Assembly (NCBI RefSeq): GCF_001642575.1
Contig: NZ_LXNG01000001.1
Coordinates: 248,001 to 312,000 of the forward strand
Direction: 5' to 3'
Source of the DNA: Xanthomonas floridensis
Lineage (GTDB): Bacteria; Pseudomonadota; Gammaproteobacteria; Xanthomonadales; Xanthomonadaceae
Length of the DNA: 64,000 nt
The notes below the pieces were generated by a model. It worked only from the letters and a program-made list of their open reading frames with translations, ran no database searches and was not told where the DNA came from. Positions 43,980-51,874 of this stretch are shown one piece after another (within the stretch, counting starts at the first letter, position 1; each line of letters opens with the position of its first letter). Made by a program: the position numbers and the translations under genes.

Positions 43980-44092
43980 TGCAGCCCCCTGACTACGGCC
44001 GGCACGCCGCTTGCGCGGCCACCGGTCACTTCCTGCATCGACGTAATGCGACTACGCGCCATCTGCTGATCCTTTCCCGTTCCGCGTCGTGG

Positions 44093-46129
44093 TCACGCCG
44101 GCAGCTTGAAGTCGGCGACCGAGCGGCGCAGATCGGCGGCGAGCTGAGCCAGGTTGCCGATCGACTCGGCCGTCTGCTCCGCACCCTGCGATGTCTGGCT
44201 GGTGATCTGTCGGATCACGCCCATGGTCTGTGTGATGTCCGTCGCGGCAGCCGACTGCTGGTGCGCAGCGATGGAGATGTTCTTGATCAGGTTGTTCAAG
44301 GCGTTGGACACGCGCTCGATTTCGGTCAGCGCGGTACCGGCGTCTTCGGCCAGGCGTGCACCGGACACCACTTCGGAGGTGGTCTGCTCCATCGAGCTGA
44401 CCGCTTCGTTGGTATCGGCCTGAATGGTCTGCACCAGGCCTTCGATGCGTCGGGTCGCACTGGAGGTGCGTTCTGCCAGGCGCTGCACTTCGTCGGCCAC
44501 CACCGCGAAACCGCGACCGGCCTCGCCCGCCGAGGCGGCCTGCACCGCGGCATTGAGCGCCAGGATGTTGGTCTGCTCGGAAATGTCGTTGATCAGTTCC
44601 ACGATCGAGCCGATCTCCTGCGAAGACTCGCCCAGGCGCTTGATGCGCTTGGAGGTTTCCTGGATCTGGTCGCGGATCTGGTCCATGCCCTGAATCGTTT
44701 CGCGCACCACGCCGGCACCCTCGGCGGCGATGACCACCGAGCGCTGCGCCACTTCGGCCGACTCGGTGGAGTTGCGCGACACCTGTTCGATGCTCGCAGC
44801 GATTTCGCTGATGCGCTCGGAGGCGGTGGTGATCTGGTTGGCCTGCTGGCCGGCCGCTTCAGCCAGCTGCATGGCCGTGGCCTGGGTTTCCTGGGTCGAC
44901 ACGGCCACCTTGGCCGAGGTGTCGTTGATGGTGGTCACCAGGTGGCGCAGTTCGTCCACGGCGTAGTTGATGGCGTCTGCAATCGCGCCGGTCATGTCCT
45001 CGGTCACCGAGGCCTTGACGGTCAGGTCACCCTCACCGAGCGAGCTGATTTCGTCCAGCAACCGCATAATCGCCTGCTGGTTGCGGCTGTTGAATTCCAC
45101 CTGTGCCTGGTAGCGCACGTCCTGCTCGCGGGTCCGCACCCGCACCGAGCTCCAGACGAAGCCGATGATGGCCAGCAAGGCGACCAGGCCGGACACCACG
45201 CCCAGCCAGAAGTTGGGAAACAGGCGGGTGTCGCGCACCGAACCGAACGCGGAGAACGCGTCGAACAGCTTCTTGCTGTCGTCGAGCATCTTGCCCGAGC
45301 CGGCGGTCAGTGCCGCGGCCGAGGACTGCGCCGCAAACAGGTTGCGCGAGCTGGCGAGGATGGCGTCGACGTCCTTCTTCATCGTCGCCCACTGCGTCTG
45401 CGACTGTTCCAGCGCCGCCAGCGCGGCCGGGTTACGTACCGCAGCGATGCCGAGTTCTTCGTTGCCTGCGCGCAGGCCTTCCAGCATCTGGGTGAACACC
45501 ACCGAGTCGCGTGCCAGCGCGTCGCCGGACGCGGCCGCATTGGCGCCACCGGCGCGCATTTCGGTCACCCGGCGCGCCATGGTGCCAGCGACCACGACCT
45601 GCTGCAGGGTGTTGTAGATCTGCGAGGCGGGCGCGCCGCTGACCGTCATCGCGCGCACCACTTCGTTCAACTGCGCCTGCAGCTGCGGCACGCTGCCGGA
45701 GAAGCGTTCGGCGTTGCCGGCCAGACCGAGCACCGCCGGTTCGCTGGCGATGACCTGGTCGGCGTTCTTGCTGAGCGGCACCCAGGTCGCCTTGAGCTGC
45801 GCCATCGAACTGGCCACCGAGCCTTCCTGGCCGTAGCGGCCATCGAGCTCGCTCACCGTGCTGTCGATGCGGCCCTTGGTTTCCTTGAAGGCGGCAAAGG
45901 CCTTGGCGTCACCGGACACTGCTTCGCGGCCCTGGTTGGCCAGCTGCTGCGAGAGCACCTGCAGGTCGGCTGCGCCGGTGCCGGCACCGGCAAGACGACT
46001 GCCCTGCCAGGTGGCGACGCCGGTGTTGGCGCCGAACACGATCATCGACAACACCAGCAGGCCAAGCCAGAAGCTGGTGCTGACGCTGCCGAGCTTGTTG
46101 GTCTTGCGGGCGTCCGGGGCGGTACTCAT
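44093..46129 (-). CDS. pilJ: PilJ methyl-accepting chemotaxis protein
   Basis: 678 aa, ATG 46129. A first membrane helix at about 19-40 (FWLGLLVLSMIVFGANTG) and a second at about 305-330 (WLGVVSGLVALLAIIGFVW) enclose a periplasmic PilJ sensor region. A HAMP domain and a long cytoplasmic coiled coil follow, with the signalling tip EQTNILALNAAVQAASAGEA and GRGFAVVADEVQRLAERT. In P. aeruginosa PilJ senses pilin/surface contact and signals to ChpA through PilI. No CheR/PilK methyltransferase is encoded next to it here, unlike in Pseudomonas. Spaced about 113 bp from chpA and 39 bp from pilI. Confidence 0.94.
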   Translation of the reverse strand: MSTAPDARKTNKLGSVSTSFWLGLLVLSMIVFGANTGVATWQGSRLAGAGTGAADLQVLSQQLANQGREAVSGDAKAFAAFKETKGRIDSTVSELDGRYGQEGSVASSMAQLKATWVPLSKNADQVIASEPAVLGLAGNAERFSGSVPQLQAQLNEVVRAMTVSGAPASQIYNTLQQVVVAGTMARRVTEMRAGGANAAASGDALARDSVVFTQMLEGLRAGNEELGIAAVRNPAALAALEQSQTQWATMKKDVDAILASSRNLFAAQSSAAALTAGSGKMLDDSKKLFDAFSAFGSVRDTRLFPNFWLGVVSGLVALLAIIGFVWSSVRVRTREQDVRYQAQVEFNSRNQQAIMRLLDEISSLGEGDLTVKASVTEDMTGAIADAINYAVDELRHLVTTINDTSAKVAVSTQETQATAMQLAEAAGQQANQITTASERISEIAASIEQVSRNSTESAEVAQRSVVIAAEGAGVVRETIQGMDQIRDQIQETSKRIKRLGESSQEIGSIVELINDISEQTNILALNAAVQAASAGEAGRGFAVVADEVQRLAERTSSATRRIEGLVQTIQADTNEAVSSMEQTTSEVVSGARLAEDAGTALTEIERVSNALNNLIKNISIAAHQQSAAATDITQTMGVIRQITSQTSQGAEQTAESIGNLAQLAADLRRSVADFKLPA

Positions 46130-46168
46130 GGTTCGACCTCGATCTGTATGACGTGGCGGGGTCGCGGC

Positions 46169-46699
46169 TTAGGCCGCGGCCTGCCGGAATTCAGGAGTGC
46201 GCGACAGCAACGCCAGGGAGAACACACCCCAGTCCTGCGTCTCGTTGCGGAAGGCACGATCGATGAAGTGGGCGTAGCGGCCCTGGGCCAACTCGCCGGG
46301 TTCGACCGCCTGGGACTGTTCGAAGCTGCGCTGGCCGTACAGCTCATCGATGGTCAGCGCGACGTCGCCGCCGCTCTGACGCATGATCAGCACACGCTGG
46401 CCTTCCTGCAGCACCGTGCGACGGCCCTCCAGGAACTGCTTCAAATCGATGACCGGAAACAGATTGCCGCGCAGGTTGCCCACGCCCAGCAACCAGGGTT
46501 GCCCGCCGGGCACCGGCGTCACCGGCGGCATCGGCACGATTTCCGCCACTTCGCGGAAATCCGACACCAGTCGCCGGGTCCCGACGCGATAGCCAACGCC
46601 ACGCCAGATGTCTGCGGAGAACTGGCGCTCCGGCAGCGGCGTGGCGTGCGCAAGACTACGACGCTCGTAGTCTTCGAGAATATCGAATGGAGAGCGCAT
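46169..46699 (-). CDS. pilI: PilI CheW-like adaptor
   Basis: 176 aa from ATG 46699, sharing one base with the pilH stop (TGATG), which decides this start against a longer frame reaching 46789. A single CheW domain is visible: GVGYRVGTRRLVSDFREVAEI, split as YRVGTRRL and VSDFREVAEIV, then PWLLGVGNLRGNLFPVIDLK and RVLIMRQSGGDVAL. It couples PilJ to ChpA at the cell pole. Position and overlap confirm operon membership. Confidence 0.93.
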   Translation of the reverse strand: MRSPFDILEDYERRSLAHATPLPERQFSADIWRGVGYRVGTRRLVSDFREVAEIVPMPPVTPVPGGQPWLLGVGNLRGNLFPVIDLKQFLEGRRTVLQEGQRVLIMRQSGGDVALTIDELYGQRSFEQSQAVEPGELAQGRYAHFIDRAFRNETQDWGVFSLALLSRTPEFRQAAA

Positions 46700-47061
46700 C
46701 AACGCACCAGTTGTTTGATGCGCGCGATCAGATCGTCTTCGCGCGGCGGCTTGACGATGTAGTCGCTGGCACCCTGTCGCAAACCCCATGCCTTGTCGGT
46801 TTCCATCCCCTTGGTGCTGACCAGCAGCACCGGAATGTCCTTGGTGGCCTGGTCGCGTGCGAGTGCACGCGTTGCCTGGAAGCCGCTCATACCGGGCAGC
46901 ACCACATCCATCAGCACCAGATCGGGCGCCTGGCTGCGAACCAGCTCAAGTCCCTCTTCGGCGTTGTCGGTGGCGACGACCGTATGGCCAGCTTTTTCCA
47001 GCCATTGACTGAAGACTGCCCGATCGGTGGGCGAGTCCTCGATCAATATAATTCGAGCCAT
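46699..47061 (-). CDS. pilH: PilH response regulator (single receiver domain)
   Basis: 120 aa. A CheY-like receiver with acidic pocket IEDSPTD, phosphoryl acceptor Asp52 in LVLMDVVLPGMSG, Thr/Ser switch VLLVSTKG and Lys in YIVKPP. There is no output domain. In type IV pilus systems PilH antagonises PilG and favours PilT-driven retraction or acts as a phosphate sink. It lies 17 bp behind pilG and is coupled to pilI by one-base overlap. Confidence 0.95.
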   Translation of the reverse strand: MARIILIEDSPTDRAVFSQWLEKAGHTVVATDNAEEGLELVRSQAPDLVLMDVVLPGMSGFQATRALARDQATKDIPVLLVSTKGMETDKAWGLRQGASDYIVKPPREDDLIARIKQLVR

Positions 47062-47078
47062 GTTGCCTTTCCCCCTGG

Positions 47079-47480
47079 TCAGGCGTGGACGTACGTGCGG
47101 ATCGCGCTCAGTAGTTCTTCACGTGTAAATGGCTTGGTCAGATATTGCTCGGAACCGACGATGCGGCCGCGTGCCTTGTCGAACAGGCCATCCTTGGACG
47201 ACAACATGATCACCGGCGTCGACTTGAAGAGCTGGTTGCCCTTGATCAACGCGCAGGTCTGGTACCCATCCAGACGCGGCATCATGATGTCCACAAAGAT
47301 GATCTGAGGTTGCTGGTCCGCAATTTTGGCCAGTGCCTCGAAACCATCCGTCGCTGTCACTACTTCACACCCTTCGCGCTTCAGCAGCGTTTCGGCGGTG
47401 CGGCGAATGGTTTTCGAATCATCGATCACCATCACCTTCAGTCCTGCGAGTTCCCCACCCGCAGCAATGTTTTCACTCAT
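47079..47480 (-). CDS. pilG: PilG response regulator (single receiver domain)
   Basis: 133 aa from ATG 47480; the open frame extends to 47558 but the shorter start fits the family N-terminus (SENIAAGGELAGLKVMVIDD). The receiver has VIDDSKTIRRTAE, acceptor Asp64 in IIFVDIMMPRLDG, VIMLSSKDG and the Lys of YLTKPF. PilG promotes pilus extension and works with polar proteins such as PilB/FimX or adenylate cyclase in relatives. It is the first gene of the operon, behind a sigma-70-like promoter at 47538-47568. Confidence 0.95.
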   Translation of the reverse strand: MSENIAAGGELAGLKVMVIDDSKTIRRTAETLLKREGCEVVTATDGFEALAKIADQQPQIIFVDIMMPRLDGYQTCALIKGNQLFKSTPVIMLSSKDGLFDKARGRIVGSEQYLTKPFTREELLSAIRTYVHA

Positions 47481-47537
47481 GCAAATATCCCCGGGCGCGC
47501 AACGCTTCATCCCTTCCGACGTCGCTACGAAACTGCA

Positions 47538-47568
47538 TGTATATCCCAAGACCCGCATCGACTGTCAA
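47538..47568 (-). promoter_or_regulatory. sigma-70-like promoter of the pil-chp operon
   Basis: On the minus strand a perfect TTGACA (47568-47563) is followed after 17 bp by GATATA, or after 19 bp by TATACA (47543-47538). The start would fall near 47530, giving a leader of about 50 nt to the pilG ATG. Confidence 0.5.
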
Positions 47569-47717
47569 GGGCGCGTTGCCGGGGCCCCGCCAGGCGGACG
47601 TTCCGACCGCGTCCGGGTGCGTTTCGGCCGGCAAGTCGCGCATTCGCAACCGGCCGGGCGCGCCATCGCCCGCCGCTTGAAGTTACCATCGGCAGCCTGT
47701 TCGAAAGGTTTAGCCCC

Positions 47718-48668
47718 ATGTCGCTCGACGTCGTTGTGGTGATGGATCCCATCGCCTCCATCAAGATCGCCAAAGACACCACCTTCGCCATGCTGCTGGA
47801 AGCCCAGCGCCGTGGCCACCGCCTGCATTACGTGCGCCCGGGCGGGCTGAGCCTGCGCGAAGGCCGCGCGGTGGCGCAGGTCGCGCCACTGGGCGTGCGC
47901 GAGGACAAGACCAGCTGGTTCACGCTGGGCGAGTTCGCCGAACTGGCGTTCGGACCCGGGCAGGTGGTGATGATGCGCAAGGACCCGCCGGTGGACGCGG
48001 AGTTCATCTACGACACCCAGGTGCTGAGTGTCGCGCAGCGCGCCGGTGCGCAGATCGTCAATGACCCGCAGGGCCTGCGCGACTACAACGAGAAGCTGGC
48101 CGCGCTGCTGTTCCCGCAGTGCTGCCCGCCGACCCTGGTCAGCCGCGATGCGGCCGCGCTGAAGGCCTTTGTGCTGGAACATGGCCAGGCCGTGCTCAAG
48201 CCGCTGGACGGCATGGGCGGGCGTTCGATCTTCCGCAGCGGCACCGGCGACCCCAACCTCAACGTGATCCTGGAAACGCTGACCGACGGCAACCGCAAGC
48301 TGACCCTGGCGCAGCGCTTCATCCCCGACATCACCGCCGGCGACAAGCGCATCCTGCTGGTGGACGGAGAGCCGGTGGACTATTGCCTGGCGCGCATCCC
48401 GCAGGGCGACGAATTCCGCGGCAACCTGGCCGCCGGCGGCCGCGGCGAAGGCCGACCGTTGTCCGAACGCGACCGCTGGATCGCCGCGCAGGTAGGGCCG
48501 GAAATGCGCCGCCGCGGCATGCGCTTCGTCGGCCTGGACGTGATCGGCGATTACCTGACCGAGGTCAACGTCACCAGCCCCACCTGCGTGCGCGAGCTGG
48601 ATGCGCAGTTCGGGCTGAACATCGCCGGGCTGCTGTTCGACGCGATCGAGGCCGGCGCCGCGCAATGA
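47718..48668 (+). CDS. gshB: glutathione synthetase
   Basis: 316 aa, ATG 47718 with AAAGG ahead; the long upstream open frame is not used. The N-terminal GshB domain starts SLDVVVVMDPIASIKIAKDT. The ATP-grasp domain has AVLKPLDGMGGRSIF, the metal/ADP segment RFVGLDVIGDYLTEVNVTSP, and GxR contacts. It joins gamma-glutamylcysteine and glycine with ATP in the cytoplasm. It is divergent from pilG and overlaps the TonB-like gene by 4 bp (ATGA); the same trio is found in Pseudomonas. Confidence 0.96.
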   Translation: MSLDVVVVMDPIASIKIAKDTTFAMLLEAQRRGHRLHYVRPGGLSLREGRAVAQVAPLGVREDKTSWFTLGEFAELAFGPGQVVMMRKDPPVDAEFIYDTQVLSVAQRAGAQIVNDPQGLRDYNEKLAALLFPQCCPPTLVSRDAAALKAFVLEHGQAVLKPLDGMGGRSIFRSGTGDPNLNVILETLTDGNRKLTLAQRFIPDITAGDKRILLVDGEPVDYCLARIPQGDEFRGNLAAGGRGEGRPLSERDRWIAAQVGPEMRRRGMRFVGLDVIGDYLTEVNVTSPTCVRELDAQFGLNIAGLLFDAIEAGAAQ

Positions 48669-49540
48669 GCACGGCCGCGGCCCTGCCTGCAGCGATGGAC
48701 GAACGCCGGCGGCTGACCACCACGCTGGTGATCTCGCTGTTGCTGCACGGCGCGCTGATCCTGGGGGTGGGCTTTGCGGTCAGCGAGGACGCGCCATTGG
48801 TCCCGACCCTGGACGTGATCTTCAGCCAGACCAGCACACCGCTGACGCCCAAGCAGGCCGACTTCCTGGCCCAGGCCAACCAGCAGGGCGGCGGCGACCA
48901 CGACACCGCCCAGCGCCCGCGCGACAGCCAGCCCGGCGTGGTGCCGCAGGACCGCACCGGCCTGGCGCCGCAGGCGCAGCGCGCGACCAGCGTGCAGGCC
49001 CCGGCCCCCACCCAGACCCGCGTGGTGAGCAGCCGTCGCGGCGAGCAGCGCATGCCGACGCCGCAACCCAACCCGCAGACCGACCCGCTCACCCCGGCCG
49101 ATGCGCAACGCATCCAGCGCGATGCGGAGATGGCCCGGCTGGCGGCCGAGGTGCACCTGCGCTCGGAACAATACGCCAAGCGCCCGAACCGCAAGTTCGT
49201 CTCCGCCAGTACCCGCGAATACGCCTACGCCAACTACCTGCGCGCCTGGGTGGACCGCGCCGAGCGCGTGGGCAACCTGAATTATCCGGACGACGCACGC
49301 CGCCGCCGGCTGGGCGGCAAGGTGGTCATCAGCGTGGGCGTGCGCCGCGACGGCAGCGTGGAAAGCAGCCGCGTGCTGGTCTCCAGCGGGGTCCCGACGC
49401 TGGACTCCGCTGCGTTGCGGGTGGTACAGCTGGCACAGCCCTTCCCGCCCCTGCCCAGAACCAAGGACGACGTGGACATTCTCGAGGTCACGCGCACCTG
49501 GCTGTTCCTGCCCGATGGCGAGTTGCACGACGACCGCTGA
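48665..49540 (+). CDS. TonB-family protein (TonB3-like)
   Basis: 291 aa, ATG 48665 within the gshB stop. An N-terminal anchor helix (TLVISLLLHGALILGVGFAV) is followed by a Gln/Pro-rich periplasmic linker and a C-terminal TonB domain (VGNLNYPDDARRRRLGGKVV, SVGVRRDGSVESSRVLVSSG, AQPFPPLP). It spans the periplasm from the inner membrane. In P. aeruginosa the gene at this place (PA0406, tonB3), next to gshB and pilG, is reported to affect twitching motility rather than iron uptake. By synteny the same is likely here; it could also energise one of the many TonB-dependent receptors. Confidence 0.87.
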   Translation: MSTAAALPAAMDERRRLTTTLVISLLLHGALILGVGFAVSEDAPLVPTLDVIFSQTSTPLTPKQADFLAQANQQGGGDHDTAQRPRDSQPGVVPQDRTGLAPQAQRATSVQAPAPTQTRVVSSRRGEQRMPTPQPNPQTDPLTPADAQRIQRDAEMARLAAEVHLRSEQYAKRPNRKFVSASTREYAYANYLRAWVDRAERVGNLNYPDDARRRRLGGKVVISVGVRRDGSVESSRVLVSSGVPTLDSAALRVVQLAQPFPPLPRTKDDVDILEVTRTWLFLPDGELHDDR

Positions 49541-49888
49541 GCCCCCCGCGGGCGTTCACTGCCCGATGCACGGCACCACAGCCGAGCGGCACCGGCCTGA
49601 AACAAGACAGCAGCCCAGGATCAGCGGCGCTGCGGCGCGCCCCCCTCGTGCCGTGATGCCGCCGGCCTGAGCGTGGACGCCAGCCAGACAGGCGACCCTG
49701 CGCAGCCTGGTCACCATCGTGTACGCCTGCGTGACACCAACCCGCCATAGCGGCGCGGACATGCAGCAGGCCGGCAATGACAACCTGCGATCGGCTTGCA
49801 CACCCGCCTGGACCGCGCCACGGCATGGCCGATTGCGTCATCTGCCGCGTGCAGCAACGGGCGCGGCAGATCTGCGGTGGCCGGTGTC
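49541..49888. other. intergenic region between convergent TonB-like gene and ADP-ribosylglycohydrolase pseudogene
   Basis: 348 bp; I see no gene, repeat or clear terminator in it. Confidence 0.6.
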
Positions 49889-50806
49889 TCAGGCCACCTG
49901 CGCCGCGGCGTGCAATCGGTCGGCCAAGGCCATGATCTCGGCTGCGTCCTGCACGCGTTCGCGCCAGGCGGCGGGAATGCCCTCGACACCGTAGAACGCA
50001 CCAGCAAGCTGGCCGCAGATCGCCGCGGTGGTATCGGCGTCGTCGCCCAGGTTGGCCGCGCGCAACACCGCATCGGCGAATGTGTCGGTGGTGGCGAAGC
50101 ACCACAGGGCGGCCGACAGCGCGTCGACCACGTAGCCGGTGCCGCGAATCTGCGCTGCCGGCACCGCTGCATGGTCGCGCGCGGCCAGGGCATGCACCGC
50201 CGGGGAGACCATTGCTTCGCAGGACGTGCGCAGCACCTGCTCGCGCGTTGCGCCGAGCAAGGCGGCCCGCACCTGGGCCGCGAACAACCGGCAGGCGTCC
50301 AGTGCTTCGGCAGCGGCATGGGTGGTGCGCGAACTGTCGGCGGCACGGTCGCCCAGCTCGTCGGGGCGATGCGCGTAGTACATCGCCACCGGCGCCAACC
50401 GCATCAGGGATCCATTGCCGGCCGCGCGCGGATCGGCGCTGCCACTGAAGGCGGGGCCGCCATCGAGATAGCGCTCCAGCGCCTGGCGCACCGTGTTGCC
50501 GATATCGAAACAGTGGCCGGTGCTACTGAGATAGCCGTGCTAGTACCAGTTGCAATAGTGATTCATCTGGTCGGCAGGGTCGAAGCCTTGCCGGTGCAGC
50601 AGGCTGTGCGCCAGGCACAGCGCCATCGAGGTGTCGTCGGTCCACTGCCCTGCACGCAGGGCGAACGGACCACCGCCGTGCATGTCGTCGATCGGCGTAA
50701 AGCTGCCGGGCGCCTGGAATTCCAGCGTAGTGCCCAGCGCATCGCCGGCCGCCAGGCCGAGCAGACAGCCGCGAAACCGCGCACGTTCGAGATCGCCGTG
50801 TGTCAT
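49889..50806 (-). pseudogene. ADP-ribosylglycohydrolase gene with an in-frame TAG
   Basis: The frame runs from ATG 50806 to 49889 (305 codons) and is broken only by TAG at 50542-50540, codon 89. Both sides belong to one DraG/ADP-ribosylglycohydrolase domain: [14 protein letters not shown] and the metal-binding [10 protein letters not shown] come before the stop, and YLSSTGHCFDIGNTVRQALE, GNGSLMRLAP and the second metal motif NLGDDADTTAAI come after it. No frameshift is needed to join them. Such enzymes remove ADP-ribose from modified proteins or small molecules. As written, the product would be an 88-residue fragment. It could be a real recent loss, a sequencing error, or a readthrough site. 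The start overlaps the tsaB stop (ATGA). Confidence 0.88.
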
Positions 50807-51522
50807 GGCGCGGCGGCGGCCGCCTTCGCTGCGCGTGCGGCCTGTTGCTCGATCAGCGTCAATGCAACGTTATCGCGCAGGTACGCCGGTTCCACGCGCT
50901 CCGGCGCCAGCCCTTCGCCGCGCTGCAGCGCGGGCACCGCAAGCGTGAGCAGATCGGCGGCATGCGGCAAGGCGCTGGCATCCACGCTGCTCAGCTGCGC
51001 GGCAAGGCGCTGCTGCAGCAGTCCGTCGGCGGCCGCAAATCCGGTTCCCACCCCGGCCACGCGCGGCGCCGTCGCGGGCATGACCACCGCGTCGGGCGTG
51101 CACACGCGCTCCGGGGCAAGTTCCAGCAGCCCTTCCTCGTTGCGCGCAAACACCCCGGCATAGACCTCGCCCATGCGCGCATCGATGCAGGCCAGCACAT
51201 GCCTCGCCTCGGCCGGCGCGCGCAAGGCCAGCACCTGCAGCGTGGACACCGCCAGCACCGGCAGATCCAGGGCCAGCGCGATGCCCTGCGCAATGCCGAT
51301 CGCCAGCCGCACGCCGGTGAAGGCGCCAGGCCCGCGGCCGACCGCGATCGCATCGAGCTGACGCCGGGTGATGCCGGCGTCGGCCAGCAGCGCGTCGGCC
51401 CAGGGCAAGGCCAGTTCGGCGTGGCGACGCGGTGCCAGTTCGAAGCGCTCGATCACGCGTCCATCCACGTGCAGCGCAACGGAGCAGGCTTCGGTGGAGG
51501 TTTCGAAGGCGAGGATGTTCAT
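50803..51522 (-). CDS. tsaB: tRNA t6A biosynthesis protein TsaB
   Basis: 239 aa, ATG 51522. It has the ASKHA fold with [16 protein letters not shown] at the start, the family signature [21 protein letters not shown] (in parts [13 protein letters not shown] and IGIAQGIA), and [13 protein letters not shown]. TsaB is the scaffold partner of TsaD in N6-threonylcarbamoyladenosine formation at position 37 of ANN-decoding tRNAs; it is essential in many bacteria. The frame continues upstream only through the repeat DNA at 51547-51811, so the shorter start is right. Confidence 0.94.
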   Translation of the reverse strand: MNILAFETSTEACSVALHVDGRVIERFELAPRRHAELALPWADALLADAGITRRQLDAIAVGRGPGAFTGVRLAIGIAQGIALALDLPVLAVSTLQVLALRAPAEARHVLACIDARMGEVYAGVFARNEEGLLELAPERVCTPDAVVMPATAPRVAGVGTGFAAADGLLQQRLAAQLSSVDASALPHAADLLTLAVPALQRGEGLAPERVEPAYLRDNVALTLIEQQAARAAKAAAAAP

Positions 51523-51874
51523 GGGATAGCCGGGACCGGGGATCCGGGACTGGGGACCCGGGAAGGCGCAAAGTTTAACTGATCGATTCGAGAGGCCGAG
51601 GCGGCATCCGGAGGTGCCACCCAGCGCACACGGGCGCTTGTGTGCACGCGCTGGTGCGGGTCGAAAGGCAAATAGATCAGGGACTGGGGAACCCGGCAAG
51701 GCGCAGGTCAACGGATCGATTCGAGGGGGCCGAGGCGGCATCCGGGATGGGCCACCAGGTGCACGCGGGTGCTCGTGTGCATGCGCTGGTGCCGGCCGAA
51801 AGGCAATGCGACTGGCGCCGTTGCTATTGCACGCGAGCGCGACACACGACCGCCCAGGGCACTCGGCCCCGCGC
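51523..51874. repeat. 134-bp direct duplication in the tsaB-dinG spacer
   Basis: Two diverged copies of the same segment lie head to tail, at 51547-51680 and 51681-51811. Each starts GGACTGGGGA(C/A)CCCGG, contains GATCGATTCGAG and GGCCGAGGCGGCATCCGG, and ends GAAAGGCAA. GGGGATCCGGGACTGGGGA-type short repeats occur at both ends of the spacer, with an inverted copy reaching into the dinG 3' end. No gene is supported. Confidence 0.85.

Noticed and set aside
37812-44069. 2085-codon open frame on the + strand opposite chpA
   Set aside because: It is an antisense shadow of a high-GC gene: composition is His/Arg/Gln-rich, there is no domain or ribosome site, and chpA is well supported.
43979-46762. 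927-codon open frame on the + strand opposite pilJ and pilI
   Set aside because: Antisense shadow; the minus-strand genes carry clear MCP and CheW motifs.
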